Source: CALKYB01 sp964510575 (lineage in GTDB: Bacteria; Bdellovibrionota_C; UBA2361; SZUA-149; CALKYB01). From it: a stretch of DNA of 64,000 bases. The notes under the pieces are model-generated. The model made no database searches. It was not told the origin of the DNA and saw only the letters and a list, made by a program, of their open reading frames with translations. Made by a program: the position numbers and the translations under genes. Positions 8,184 to 16,055 of the stretch are shown here, piece after piece. Position 1 is the stretch's first letter. The number at the start of each line of letters is the position of its first letter. Where the stretch lies: the NCBI GenBank assembly GCA_964510575.1, contig CAZECN010000001.1, forward strand, positions 129,228 through 193,227, written 5' to 3'.

Positions 8184-9811
8184 ATGTCCGATTTGTCTTT
8201 TAGAAAAATCTTTTCATATTTATTAATTTTATTTTTTAGTTTGTTAGTTTGCTCGTCATTGGCCCTTGCAGATGGCGGTGGTGCTGGAAGTGGTAGTGAT
8301 GGTCAAGATGATGATGACGATGATCATACTCCAGCGACCACAGGACATCCAGATGATTTTGGAACGGAAATGCAAACGACTCCAGTTCCTGATTTTCATA
8401 CTCCAGCGACCACAGGACATCCAGATGATTTTGGAAATTCGATTGCCGATGATGATGATGATGACGAGCCTACTAATCCTACTAATCCTACTAATCCAGG
8501 TTGTACCACCTGTGATTTTAATGACGACGATGACGACGATGCTGCTAGACCTGCAACATCTGGTTCTGCGTCATGTAACGACTTAAATTTACGTTTTCAA
8601 GAATATAGCGCTACTTCTTCTGAAGTAAGATGGAATGCTAATCCTGCAGCTTTTAGCAGGTATCAGGTTGAACTTCACTATAATCGAAAAAGGAGCAGTC
8701 GTTGGTCTACTGCGTCAGTGCCAATAAACGATGGCGGACAAGGTAGCGTTTGGATTGAGAGCTATCAGGAACTGGTTCAACATTCGATGCAAACACACCC
8801 GACTGAAAAGTATGGTGGACCAAATGACATTAGAATCACAACAAGAGACAAGTATCGTTTGAAAGCTTTTTTTCATAATGGTTCGTCTTGTTTTACTGGG
8901 TTAGTGGAGAATCCAACTGAACTAGCGCCATTGCCAGAGGATTCGAACAGTGGTGAAAGTGTTAGTCCAGAGCCAGCTGAAGTTGCTACGGCTACGTTAA
9001 ATAACCTTAGGTGTGTGACTTATAGCAGAAATTCAGCTGAAGTTCTTTGGGATAACCACACTGAAGGAGTTACGGTAAATGGAAGCGTTTCCGCTGGAGG
9101 AACATCTCATTACTTTGNNNNNNNNNNNNNNNNNNNNNNNNNNNNNNNNNNNNNNNNNNNNNNNNNNNNNNNNNNNNNNNNNNNNNNNNNNNNNNNNNNN
9201 NNNNNNNNNNNNNNNNNGAAGGAGTTACGGTAAATGGAAGCGTTTCCGCTGGAGGAACATCTCATTACTTTGGTAATGGGGACTTTGGCCTTCCACTCTC
9301 TATGGACGTAAAGGTTAATGGGGTTCGTGCTGGATGGGCTCATTGCCCTGCTCACAACGGAGGAGGAGATCAAAGCTCTGCTCCCGAGGCCCCGCAAAAC
9401 GATAATATGTTCGGTCCGAATGATAGTGGCACAGGTGTCGTTTCACACGGTCCAAATGATAGTGGCACCGAAGCTGTTACTAACGGTCCAAATGAGACTG
9501 GACCAGCGCCAGCACCTGCTGAAGTTACTACAGCTACCTTGAATAATCTCAGATGTGTGACTTATGGCAGAAATTCAGCTGAAGTTCTTTGGGATAACCA
9601 CACTGAAGGAGTTACGGTAAATGGAAGCGTTTCCGCTGGAGGAACATCTCATTACTTTGCTAATGGAGATTTTTGGCTTTCACAGTCTATTTCTGTAGAG
9701 GTGAATGGTGAGCGAGTTGGATTTGCTCATTGCCCTGCCTACAATAGTGGTGGTGGAAGTGGTAGCTCAGCACCTCCGGGAGAGCTTAATCCCTCTAGTC
9801 CAGGGAGTTGA
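8184..9811 (+). CDS. Secreted Asp-rich repeat protein, interrupted by an assembly gap
   Basis: Not recognised. ATG 8184 (GGAG 9 nt upstream) opens a signal peptide (hydrophobic stretch then SSLALA-DGG). Next come poly-Asp runs, a duplicated 13-residue unit HTPATTGHPDDFG, a Thr/Pro/Asn linker and a beta-rich domain with paired Cys. Then come copies of a domain starting ATLNNLRCVTY and ending AHCPA-N, with a GPNDSGT-type 12-residue tandem repeat between copies. A 100-N run at 9118-9217 shifts the frame only because 100 is not a multiple of 3. Collapsing the identical 55-bp flanks gives one open frame of 490 residues. It is probably a surface or extracellular protein; the Asp runs suggest cation binding, which is inference. 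Confidence 0.75.
8325..8435 (+). repeat. 39-bp direct repeat encoding HTPATTGHPDDFG
   Basis: 8325-8363 and 8397-8435 are identical 39-bp units, in frame, separated by 33 bp of related acidic coding sequence. They lie in the N-terminal low-complexity part of the secreted repeat protein. Confidence 0.85.
9118..9217. other. Assembly gap of exactly 100 N
   Basis: Both sides carry the same 55 bases (9063-9117 and 9218-9272), the signature of two contigs ending on a shared k-mer. The true gap may be zero, with the flanks overlapping, or may hide one or more extra 387-bp repeat units. Confidence 0.9.
9413..9520 (+). repeat. 36-bp tandem repeat (GPNDSGT units)
   Basis: Three units start at 9413, 9449 and 9485, each 36 bp (12 codons). 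They encode GPNDSGT, GPNDSGT and the diverged GPNETGP plus five variable residues each. This linker separates the two domain repeats of the secreted protein. Confidence 0.8.
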
Positions 9812-10143
9812 TATTTGAGTTTAACAGGCTTGAGGATAAAGCCCTTGGGAGTGAACTTATGTTGTTTTAAATAATAGTTAGTTTGCTCTAGTAATAAAAG
9901 CCTCGCTTCAGAGATATTTTTTGGGGCGAGGTTTTTTGTGTTTACTTTTGATTTATTCGGATTAATCTTTACGGCTGATTGAGGTAAATTCAGAAATGGA
10001 AAAATTTATCTTCTCTTAAACTGTTTTAAGATCTGAAATGTTTTTCTCAACTTTATCGAGTATGTTTTTAATAAGCTTGGTTCGCAATCTGCACCACAAG
10101 CTCTGCCCACTAATAGTGGTGGTGGAGTTCTAGCCAATAGGTT
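9812..10143. other. Gene-free region with a possible repeat-gene remnant
   Basis: 332 bp between convergent genes. It holds the terminator at 9897-9937. About 30 bp at 10100-10135 (CTGCCCAC...ATAGTGGTGGTGGAG...TAGCC) resembles the 3' end of the secreted repeat gene near 9735-9765. That fits a decayed partial copy but is too short to be sure. Confidence 0.4.
9897..9937 (+). terminator. Terminator of the secreted repeat protein
   Basis: AAAAG-CCTCGC (9901-9906) pairs with GCGAGG (9926-9931) around a 19-nt loop and is followed by T6. It lies about 90 bp after the stop of the repeat-protein gene. Confidence 0.7.
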
Positions 10144-11061
10144 TTAAGCTCCTAAAACATTATTATCGAAAGCTCTGCTCCTTAGTTCGGAGCGGGGTTT
10201 TTTATTTGAGAGCAAGGCAAAGCTTTCTTCAAGAAACCACTGTTTTGGCACACTGCATCCTTTGGCGTAGCTAAGATTTAGTTTCCAGCCTTCAGGGCTA
10301 GCCGCTAGTTCCCAGCGTGTGCTAGCTGCTGAGGCTGAAAGTTTGGAAGACTGATTCTCCCAAGGGCTTCTAAATAACAGACCAAGAGCACCTGATTTTT
10401 TAGCAGCTAGCTTCATTCTTCGACTATCTATTAGGCTGGAGAAACTAATGTCAGAAATTACAGCTAGAGCAGATCGGCTTTGAAGAGCAAGAACAGAGCT
10501 AAGTAGTCTTTGCTCTTTGTCTGGTGGATCTATGAAAAAACAATTTTCTCGCCAGTTGTATAGAGTCTCTTTTTGAGAGTTTGTATTAGGGGAAGAGTTT
10601 TCATTACCAAAATATTCACTAAGAGCATGAGGAGTAGGCCAGCAGCGACGGCCTATAAAGAAAATCTTTCGCTGGTGATGTTCTGGATGAGAGTCTTGCA
10701 GGGAGTTCTTTAGAGAATTACTGATTAGAAATAAAAAAATAGAAATAGGAGCTTGCCAGTTTTTCTTTTGAGCATAGTTAGCTTTTTCTAAATGTTTAAA
10801 GCTCCACTCGTGAATTTCTCCAAAGGAGAGTCCCCCTTGTCCCAGGTATTGGTCAATTTCACTTAGGAAAGGAGCGCTGAGAAAAGGAGCTGCTAACGGT
10901 TTCTTGCTCACAGCAAGCTTTTCGGAAGACTCTAGTAGATGAGTCTCTGCTCCAAATACAAATTCCTTATCTTTGCTGCGAGCAGGCCAAAGCTCTTGCC
11001 GTGCCAGTAGTTTTTCGAGCGGATTTTTCTCGAAGTTGTTTTTGTTTGTATTTGTTGACAC
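10144..11061 (-). CDS. ImuA-like / RecA-related protein
   Basis: A 305-residue protein resembling ImuA (SulA/RecA-related), the accessory factor of the ImuA-ImuB-DnaE2 mutagenic translesion complex. Family-like segments: a loop like 'LxxxLGQGGLSFGEIHEW' near residues 70-88, FFIGRRCWPTPHAL near 135, then SRRMKLAAKKSGALGLLFR near 215. I see no complete Walker A. It starts at GTG 11061. No imuB or dnaE2 lies next to it and I saw no LexA-type palindrome upstream, so SOS control is unproven. It could be a partner acting with genes elsewhere or a diverged RecA-like protein of other function. Confidence 0.6.
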   Translation of the reverse strand: MSTNTNKNNFEKNPLEKLLARQELWPARSKDKEFVFGAETHLLESSEKLAVSKKPLAAPFLSAPFLSEIDQYLGQGGLSFGEIHEWSFKHLEKANYAQKKNWQAPISIFLFLISNSLKNSLQDSHPEHHQRKIFFIGRRCWPTPHALSEYFGNENSSPNTNSQKETLYNWRENCFFIDPPDKEQRLLSSVLALQSRSALAVISDISFSSLIDSRRMKLAAKKSGALGLLFRSPWENQSSKLSASAASTRWELAASPEGWKLNLSYAKGCSVPKQWFLEESFALLSNKKPRSELRSRAFDNNVLGA

Positions 11062-11124
11062 AAGAGCCTAGCATCTACTATTTATAGATATAGAAAAATA
11101 ATAGAAATAGCTGTTTATGTCAAG

Positions 11125-12087
11125 CTAGCTAGTGGCTAACTCCTTTGAGGATGCGAAGTTTGAAATAGAGAAATTTACTTTTTCCTCTACGGAGTTAAGG
11201 TTCGAGATATTTTGCTCTACTTTTACCAAACGCTTTTTTAAACCGGCTTGATTGGCAATTTGCACAGCAAGACCTGGGCGAGTGTTTAGTTCAAGCAGCA
11301 TAGGCCCCAGCTCTTCATCAAGGACAATATCAACTCCCTGATAGCCAAGACCTGTAAGCTGATAACTTTTTGCTGCAAGTTCTAAAAGCTTATTCCAGTG
11401 AGGTATTTGCCTGCCAGCAATGTTTGCTTGGCTGTCAGGGTGGTGCATTACTATTGAGTCATACCAAACCCCGGATAGAGTCCTGCCAGTAGCTATATCA
11501 ACTCCAGCTCCAATCGCGCCTTGGTGTAGATTGGCTTTTCCACCTGACTCTAGTGTTGGCAATCTAAGCATAGCCATCACTGGTACGCCGAGAAAACTAA
11601 CAATCCTAATATCAGGCACACCACGGGAACTAATATCATCAAAAATTGGATCAAAGCGAACTCGGTATTCAATCATTGCTTTGTCAGGCCTTGAGCCCAG
11701 GCTAAAAAGACCATGAAGTATGTTAGCTACATGGTGTTCTAGGTCCGAAAAACTTAGAGTTTCTCTTGCTACTGTTTCTATTTCATTTTCACGAACATTA
11801 CTTACGACAACAATTCCCTCACCACCACAACCCTGCGAGGGCTTAATTACAAATTCTTTTCTATTGTCTATGATCTCTTTGAGTTTCTTGGCCTCTCCTA
11901 CTGAAGAGACAACCCCGTAAAGTTCAGGAACGGAAATGCCAGCTTCTTTAGCAATAAGCTTAGTCCTGATTTTATTATCAGCCAAGGGATAGAGCTTTCT
12001 CGGGTTGTGTTCCGCAATATATTCTAGGTTTCTGGAATTTATACCAACAACGCCAGCTGCTTTTAATTTTTTAAGGCGGGAGAACAT
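11125..12087 (-). CDS. RimK-type alpha-L-glutamate ligase-like ATP-grasp protein
   Basis: A 320-residue ATP-grasp protein of the RimK-related E-ligase subfamily. Visible features are FVIKPSQGCGGEGIVVV near residue 77 (ATP-binding lysine and glycine loop), an internal VDIATG segment, and the metal-site end LELNTRPGLAVQIANQAGL near 266. It presumably joins an amino acid to a carboxyl group on an unknown acceptor. It is last in a four-gene operon whose coding sequence overlaps the upstream 7TM gene by one base (TGATG). The same set of a retropepsin-like protein, a transglutaminase-like/7TM protein and this ligase recurs in proteobacteria and has been tied to osmotic-stress tolerance, as I recall; that role is not shown here. 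Confidence 0.82.
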   Translation of the reverse strand: MFSRLKKLKAAGVVGINSRNLEYIAEHNPRKLYPLADNKIRTKLIAKEAGISVPELYGVVSSVGEAKKLKEIIDNRKEFVIKPSQGCGGEGIVVVSNVRENEIETVARETLSFSDLEHHVANILHGLFSLGSRPDKAMIEYRVRFDPIFDDISSRGVPDIRIVSFLGVPVMAMLRLPTLESGGKANLHQGAIGAGVDIATGRTLSGVWYDSIVMHHPDSQANIAGRQIPHWNKLLELAAKSYQLTGLGYQGVDIVLDEELGPMLLELNTRPGLAVQIANQAGLKKRLVKVEQNISNLNSVEEKVNFSISNFASSKELATS

Positions 12088-13646
12088 CAGCTCTGGCTAC
12101 TAGGCTCCTCTGAGGCTAGCTCTTTAAAGCGAAATAGTTCAATCAATCGGTATCCTTTGTAGCGTCCAAGTAAAATAGCCAGTCCAAGAACCACAAGTAA
12201 AAGTTCAGGGAAGACAAAAAACAAATATTCAAGGTAGGCGTTAGTTACCAAGAAGTAAATTACTGAGGCTACAGCAAGGCTACCAATACCTTGTTTAAGC
12301 GCTTCTCTTGCACCAACTTCTTCCCAAACAACAGACATTCTTTCGATTGTCATTGTTAGTATAACCAGCGGAAAAAGAGCTAAGGAAAGCGCAATACTAT
12401 GATTTAAATGGTCAGCGATAAGAGTAATCGCAATCATAAAAATGATAACTAGGGTTAGAGTGGCTGTAAGTCTCGGAACCAACAAAAGCTTCAGCTTTTC
12501 AAAGTAAAACCTAGCAATCAATCCAAGTGTGACAATTGAAGAAAATAATAAAAGACCCCAGGCAAGTTGCAGCTCTCTGAAAGAGAGAGCGATAAGCACC
12601 GGCATAAAGGTTCCAAAGGTCTTTAGTCCAACAACATTCCTAAGAAAAGCAACGAGCAGCGCCCCGAAAGGAATAATCAGCATTTGTCTAAAGACAGCTT
12701 GGGTGTGAACGGGGAGGGAAGAAAGAGAAAGGAAGCCAGCGGCCTGTTCCTTAAGTTTACTTTTTCGAATCGCAGCCCTCACTCCAGCAGCTTCTCCCGG
12801 AGAAACTGAGATTACAGTTTTCACCGCTGCGGGGTTGTTTGTTACGATCAGTTTATCTTCACCTTTCCACCAGACAAACTTGTCTTTAGTGAGATCCCAG
12901 CTTTTTAAATTAGGGTCATATGTGTGCCATTGCCCTTCACTAAATATTTCAAGCCAGTGAGCTACAGGTATATTGGCCTGAGCCCTGCTCAAGGTAACAC
13001 CGTGAACAAGGTGGGCTGGTATTTTTTCTTCAGCAAGCAGCTTTGTTACAACTTCAAGACGATAACGACGACTGTCTCGACCCTCGAGTAGCTTAATAAA
13101 GCTATCATCAAGTTTTTCTGTCAGTGCAAGCTGACAAAGAGCCTCGGTGAATTTCTTTTGTCCCTTATTTTCTCTCCAAACTTTTTTGTTAAGCTGCCGA
13201 GCTACTTTTTTGATTTCAGGCTTAGTAAAGACTTTTAAAGTGCTAGGCCTCTTTCTCGTTTTGTATGATCCGGCTACTTGGGCTTCTTTAGGCCGAACTA
13301 GGGCTCTATAAAAAAGATTGTAGTTGCCGGTGCTGACGCCATTCGTCCAGCGAGCGATACGATTTCCTCTCTCAGAGATTGTTGCAAGGCCGAACCCGTC
13401 GGATACAAATTGTTCATTCTCAATGCTATGGGTCTTAGAGATTTGGGGCAGGAAAAGAGTGACACTTGATTTGTCATTAACTGGTTGTACATTAATCTTA
13501 GCTTCAACCAACCAACTTGCAGTTGAGTAGTCCGGCACTAGAGGCACGTTAAGCTTGTGGTAATGGAGAAGCAAAATCACTAGCCCAGCGATAATGCTTA
13601 TAATTGCTACAGGAACAGCACCTGTTGACCGTTTATTGTAAGCCAT
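12087..13646 (-). CDS. Transglutaminase-like domain protein with seven membrane helices
   Basis: A 519-residue inner-membrane protein. One N-terminal helix (about 13-30) is followed by a roughly 300-residue periplasmic part with a transglutaminase-like fold (RYRLEVVTKLLAEEKIPAHLVHGV, then PVAHWLEIFSEGQWHTYDP). About seven helices fill residues 320-500. The His and Asp of the transglutaminase triad can be seen (HWLEI, TYDP), but the usual catalytic Cys position in the preceding helix is not obvious, which fits the family description of an inactive transglutaminase. It sits between the aspartic-protease-like pair and the ATP-grasp ligase in one operon, so it probably links periplasmic and cytosolic steps. 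Confidence 0.82.
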   Translation of the reverse strand: MAYNKRSTGAVPVAIISIIAGLVILLLHYHKLNVPLVPDYSTASWLVEAKINVQPVNDKSSVTLFLPQISKTHSIENEQFVSDGFGLATISERGNRIARWTNGVSTGNYNLFYRALVRPKEAQVAGSYKTRKRPSTLKVFTKPEIKKVARQLNKKVWRENKGQKKFTEALCQLALTEKLDDSFIKLLEGRDSRRYRLEVVTKLLAEEKIPAHLVHGVTLSRAQANIPVAHWLEIFSEGQWHTYDPNLKSWDLTKDKFVWWKGEDKLIVTNNPAAVKTVISVSPGEAAGVRAAIRKSKLKEQAAGFLSLSSLPVHTQAVFRQMLIIPFGALLVAFLRNVVGLKTFGTFMPVLIALSFRELQLAWGLLLFSSIVTLGLIARFYFEKLKLLLVPRLTATLTLVIIFMIAITLIADHLNHSIALSLALFPLVILTMTIERMSVVWEEVGAREALKQGIGSLAVASVIYFLVTNAYLEYLFFVFPELLLVVLGLAILLGRYKGYRLIELFRFKELASEEPSSQS

Positions 13647-13658
13647 GGTTTCTGCTCT

Positions 13659-14180
13659 CTACTTCTCTTTAGCTGGGCACCCTGGCTCAGACATATAGGT
13701 CCTGGCAGGGTCAAGAATCACATGGGCAGATAGAAAGCTTCTTCCAACAAGTAGAGGATAGGAAAAGTTTGAACGGTCGGCCAAGTTTACATCAACTTCC
13801 GAGAATTTGCCGGCTAGGCAAAGACCTAATCTAACAACAGGTCTTACTTGAGACTTACCTTTTACTCTCTTGATTCTTGTTTTTTTGTGGACAGGTAATT
13901 CAATGGTCTTAGTTTCTCTAAGACGATTTCTAATATCGAACCGAACCCAGCTTTGGCCGTCTCTTTTAAATTTTTTAATATTTTCGGCGTTCAAGGAACA
14001 GTTGTCAGCTCCAGTGTCTAACTTAGCATCTAGAGTAATATTACCAGGTGTTAGATGAACCTTCTCAATCCAACCAACTAGTTCTTTTTCAAGAGGTTTA
14101 TCCTCCTCAACAGTTTGTTCTGCCGCGGCAGAGCTCATGGCAAGCAACCAAGTTATTGCGGATAGTAATATAATTTTCAT
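13659..14180 (-). CDS. Periplasmic retropepsin-like (ATP-dependent zinc protease/RimB family) protein, intact
   Basis: A 173-residue exported protein. The signal peptide ends near SSAAA-EQ. The catalytic motif is KLDTGADNCSLNA (about residues 55-67), with the D-T-G-A of retropepsin-type aspartic proteases, formerly described as an ATP-dependent zinc protease. The later segment LLVGRSFLSAHVILDPARTY is also family-typical. It lies 8 bp downstream of a paralogue that has lost the motif and 12 bp upstream of the transglutaminase-like/7TM gene. A cleavage substrate is unknown. Confidence 0.82.
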   Translation of the reverse strand: MKIILLSAITWLLAMSSAAAEQTVEEDKPLEKELVGWIEKVHLTPGNITLDAKLDTGADNCSLNAENIKKFKRDGQSWVRFDIRNRLRETKTIELPVHKKTRIKRVKGKSQVRPVVRLGLCLAGKFSEVDVNLADRSNFSYPLLVGRSFLSAHVILDPARTYMSEPGCPAKEK

Positions 14181-14188
14181 TTTTTAAA

Positions 14189-14713
14189 CTACGATTGGGT
14201 GCAGGTTGGTTTTACTGTGTAAGAAAGAGAGGGATCGATTGTTAAATTTCCGGCAAGGAAAGATCTCCCAATTAGCAGTTCATATTCAAAGCCTCTGCGA
14301 TCAGCAAGAGTTACTTCTTCTTCTAAGTATGTTTTTCCAATACAAAGACCCAGCTCTACAGTGTAGCGCTCAATAGGATCATTTCCAGGCCTCTTAATCT
14401 TCGCGATTCGAATCAACTCTTTGGATAAGGTGCGAGATTTCCCCTCTCGATCTTTTAGATCAAACTTAACCCAACGTTTACCCTTCTTTTTAAAAGATTT
14501 TACATTAGTTGCCCCAACAGACGAGGTTTCACTGCCCGGAGCGAGTTTGGCATGCATTATCAAATTGTCAGGTTTGATCTCAACCTTTTCAATCCAACCG
14601 AGCATGGGCTTATTTTTGCTGCTAGTGGCCGAAGGTTTCTCAGCGAAGACCGGCTCTGGCAGGCAAAAGAGTAGCTGCGCAGTAGCAACACAATATAAAA
14701 CTAACCTTTTCAT
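14189..14713 (-). CDS. Periplasmic retropepsin-like paralogue lacking the catalytic Asp
   Basis: A 174-residue exported protein (signal peptide ending PEPVFA-EK) colinear with its downstream neighbour: GWIEKVEIKPDNLIMHAKL, KSFKKKGKRWVKFDL and LLIGRSFLAGNLTIDPSLSY all match. The active-site strand reads KLAPGSETSSVGA where the neighbour has KLDTGADNCSLNA, so D-T-G-A has become A-P-G-S and the catalytic Asp is gone. The rest of the fold is conserved, which suggests a kept structural or regulatory role, perhaps as an inactive partner of the active copy. It is the first gene of the four-gene operon. Confidence 0.8.
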   Translation of the reverse strand: MKRLVLYCVATAQLLFCLPEPVFAEKPSATSSKNKPMLGWIEKVEIKPDNLIMHAKLAPGSETSSVGATNVKSFKKKGKRWVKFDLKDREGKSRTLSKELIRIAKIKRPGNDPIERYTVELGLCIGKTYLEEEVTLADRRGFEYELLIGRSFLAGNLTIDPSLSYTVKPTCTQS

Positions 14714-15009
14714 ATGAAATTTCCCCTGGGTGCGTCTGTCTGAACGGACGATTGAGAGTAAGATATCATATTATTTAATTGCTGGAAGTGGCCCAAGGGG
14801 CCTAAAAAACAAAGTTAACGCATTGAAATAGTAGGTAATAGGGTTTTTAAAGCCCTAAAATTAAGTCTTTATTTAGCATCAAAATTATCTTTGTCTTAAT
14901 TTGACCTTTCTTCTACTGACTAAAAAATGGAACCAGATAGGTAACGAAAACATCAAAATGAAGATGTTAAAGCATTGGATTTAATTAATTTTTAGAAAAA
15001 TTTAGATAA

Positions 15010-15669
15010 ATGAAAACAGTAATGATCACCGGAGCCAACCGGGGAATAGGATTGGCTCTAGCTACTCAATATGTAGAACGTGGAGATCGTGTAATTGCTT
15101 GCTGCCGAAAAGCCACCCCTTCGCTGGTTAAGCTCGATCTCGAACTAGTTGAAAATTTAGACGTATCAAGTTGGAAGGCCGTTAAGCAGTTAGGGCCAGC
15201 TCTGGAAAATAGAGAGATTGATGTTTTAATTAACAATGCTGGAATTCTTCATGAAGAAACTATTCATGACATGGATTTTGAGACAATCAGAGAGCAATTC
15301 AATGTCAACGCTTTAGGACCATTGATGACTACTCAGTCAGTTTTACCTTCGCTTAGGGCAGGTTCGGTGGTGGTTATGATGTCTTCTCAAGCCGGTTCTA
15401 TGTCTGATAATTCTAACGGAGGTTTGTATGGCTATAGAATGTCCAAGGCGGCATTGCACGCAGCAACTGTTAGTCTATCTCGAGATTTAAAGCGTCGTGA
15501 AGTAGGGGTTATAGCTGTGCATCCAGGTTTAGTTGCGACTCTAATGACGAAGAATAAAGGAATGACTCCTGATGACTCTGCAAAAGAGATCATTTATTCA
15601 ATCGACAAGTTCAAGTTTGAAGATACTGGAAAATTCTTTCACGCTAACGGCACTTCTCTTGATTGGTAG
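15010..15669 (+). CDS. Short-chain dehydrogenase/reductase
   Basis: A 219-residue classical SDR with the Rossmann motif TGANRGIG (residues 7-14), NNAG near 75, catalytic Ser in VVMMSSQAGS near 124, and the Tyr-Lys pair in YGYRMSKAAL near 140. It probably uses NAD(P)H; the substrate cannot be read. Length is typical of the compact CsgA-like/YciK-type group. No clear ribosome site precedes ATG 15010. It is followed closely by the DksA-type gene. Confidence 0.88.
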   Translation: MKTVMITGANRGIGLALATQYVERGDRVIACCRKATPSLVKLDLELVENLDVSSWKAVKQLGPALENREIDVLINNAGILHEETIHDMDFETIREQFNVNALGPLMTTQSVLPSLRAGSVVVMMSSQAGSMSDNSNGGLYGYRMSKAALHAATVSLSRDLKRREVGVIAVHPGLVATLMTKNKGMTPDDSAKEIIYSIDKFKFEDTGKFFHANGTSLDW

Positions 15670-15710
15670 GGAGGAGAAAGGTCTTTGCTAAGCAAGCTTC
15701 GCTATTCAGT

Positions 15711-16055
15711 ATGATCGGTTTTTTGAAAAAATATGAAGAACGAGTGCTCGCAGAAATTGCCTCTATCGAGAGGGATATTCCTAGAACCAAAGAAGAAACT
15801 AAACCTATAGAGCCTGATGATGCAATTGGTCGTTTGACTCGAATGGAAGCTATTGGCGCTAGGTCAATAGCTCAAGCTCAACTCAGAACCTTAGAAGGAC
15901 GTCTTGAGCGTTTAAGAAGTATTCTAAAAAGAATTGAGGAGAATGACTCAACTCTGGGCACGTGTTTGGACTGTTGTGAAGAAATAGGTAGTGCAAGGCT
16001 TTTGGCACGCCCGGAAAGTATTAGGTGCGTGGAATGTCTCGACGACCGGAGTTAA
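15711..16055 (+). CDS. DksA/TraR-type C4 zinc-finger protein
   Basis: 114 residues from ATG 15711; a longer frame from TTG 15663 adds 16 residues that look unlike the family. The N-terminal half is a helical coiled coil with repeated Arg/Glu, and the C-terminal half has the zinc finger CLDCCEEIG...IRCVEC (four Cys). DksA-family proteins insert their coiled coil into the RNA polymerase secondary channel and act with ppGpp. The acidic tip residues are not certain here, so it may be a DksA-like paralogue. Its 3' end overlaps the next gene's start. Confidence 0.75.
   Translation: MIGFLKKYEERVLAEIASIERDIPRTKEETKPIEPDDAIGRLTRMEAIGARSIAQAQLRTLEGRLERLRSILKRIEENDSTLGTCLDCCEEIGSARLLARPESIRCVECLDDRS

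Larger units (their letters stand above)
9025..9659 (+). repeat. Long repeat that breaks the assembly
   Basis: 9025-9117 and 9567-9659 are identical over 93 bp. The stretch 9218-9272, just after the gap, repeats the last 55 bp before the gap. The period between the second and third copies is 387 bp (129 codons). Copies encode the domain core around NSAEVLWDNHTEGVTV and NGSVSAGGTSHYF. Confidence 0.85.

Noticed and set aside
9118..9217. Frameshifted or truncated gene at the N run
   Set aside because: The frame change comes from the 100-N filler; collapsing the identical 55-bp flanks restores one open frame.
10144..11125. LexA box controlling the ImuA-like gene
   Set aside because: No CTGT-N8-ACAG-like or other clear palindrome near the start; the A+T-rich repeats there are low complexity.
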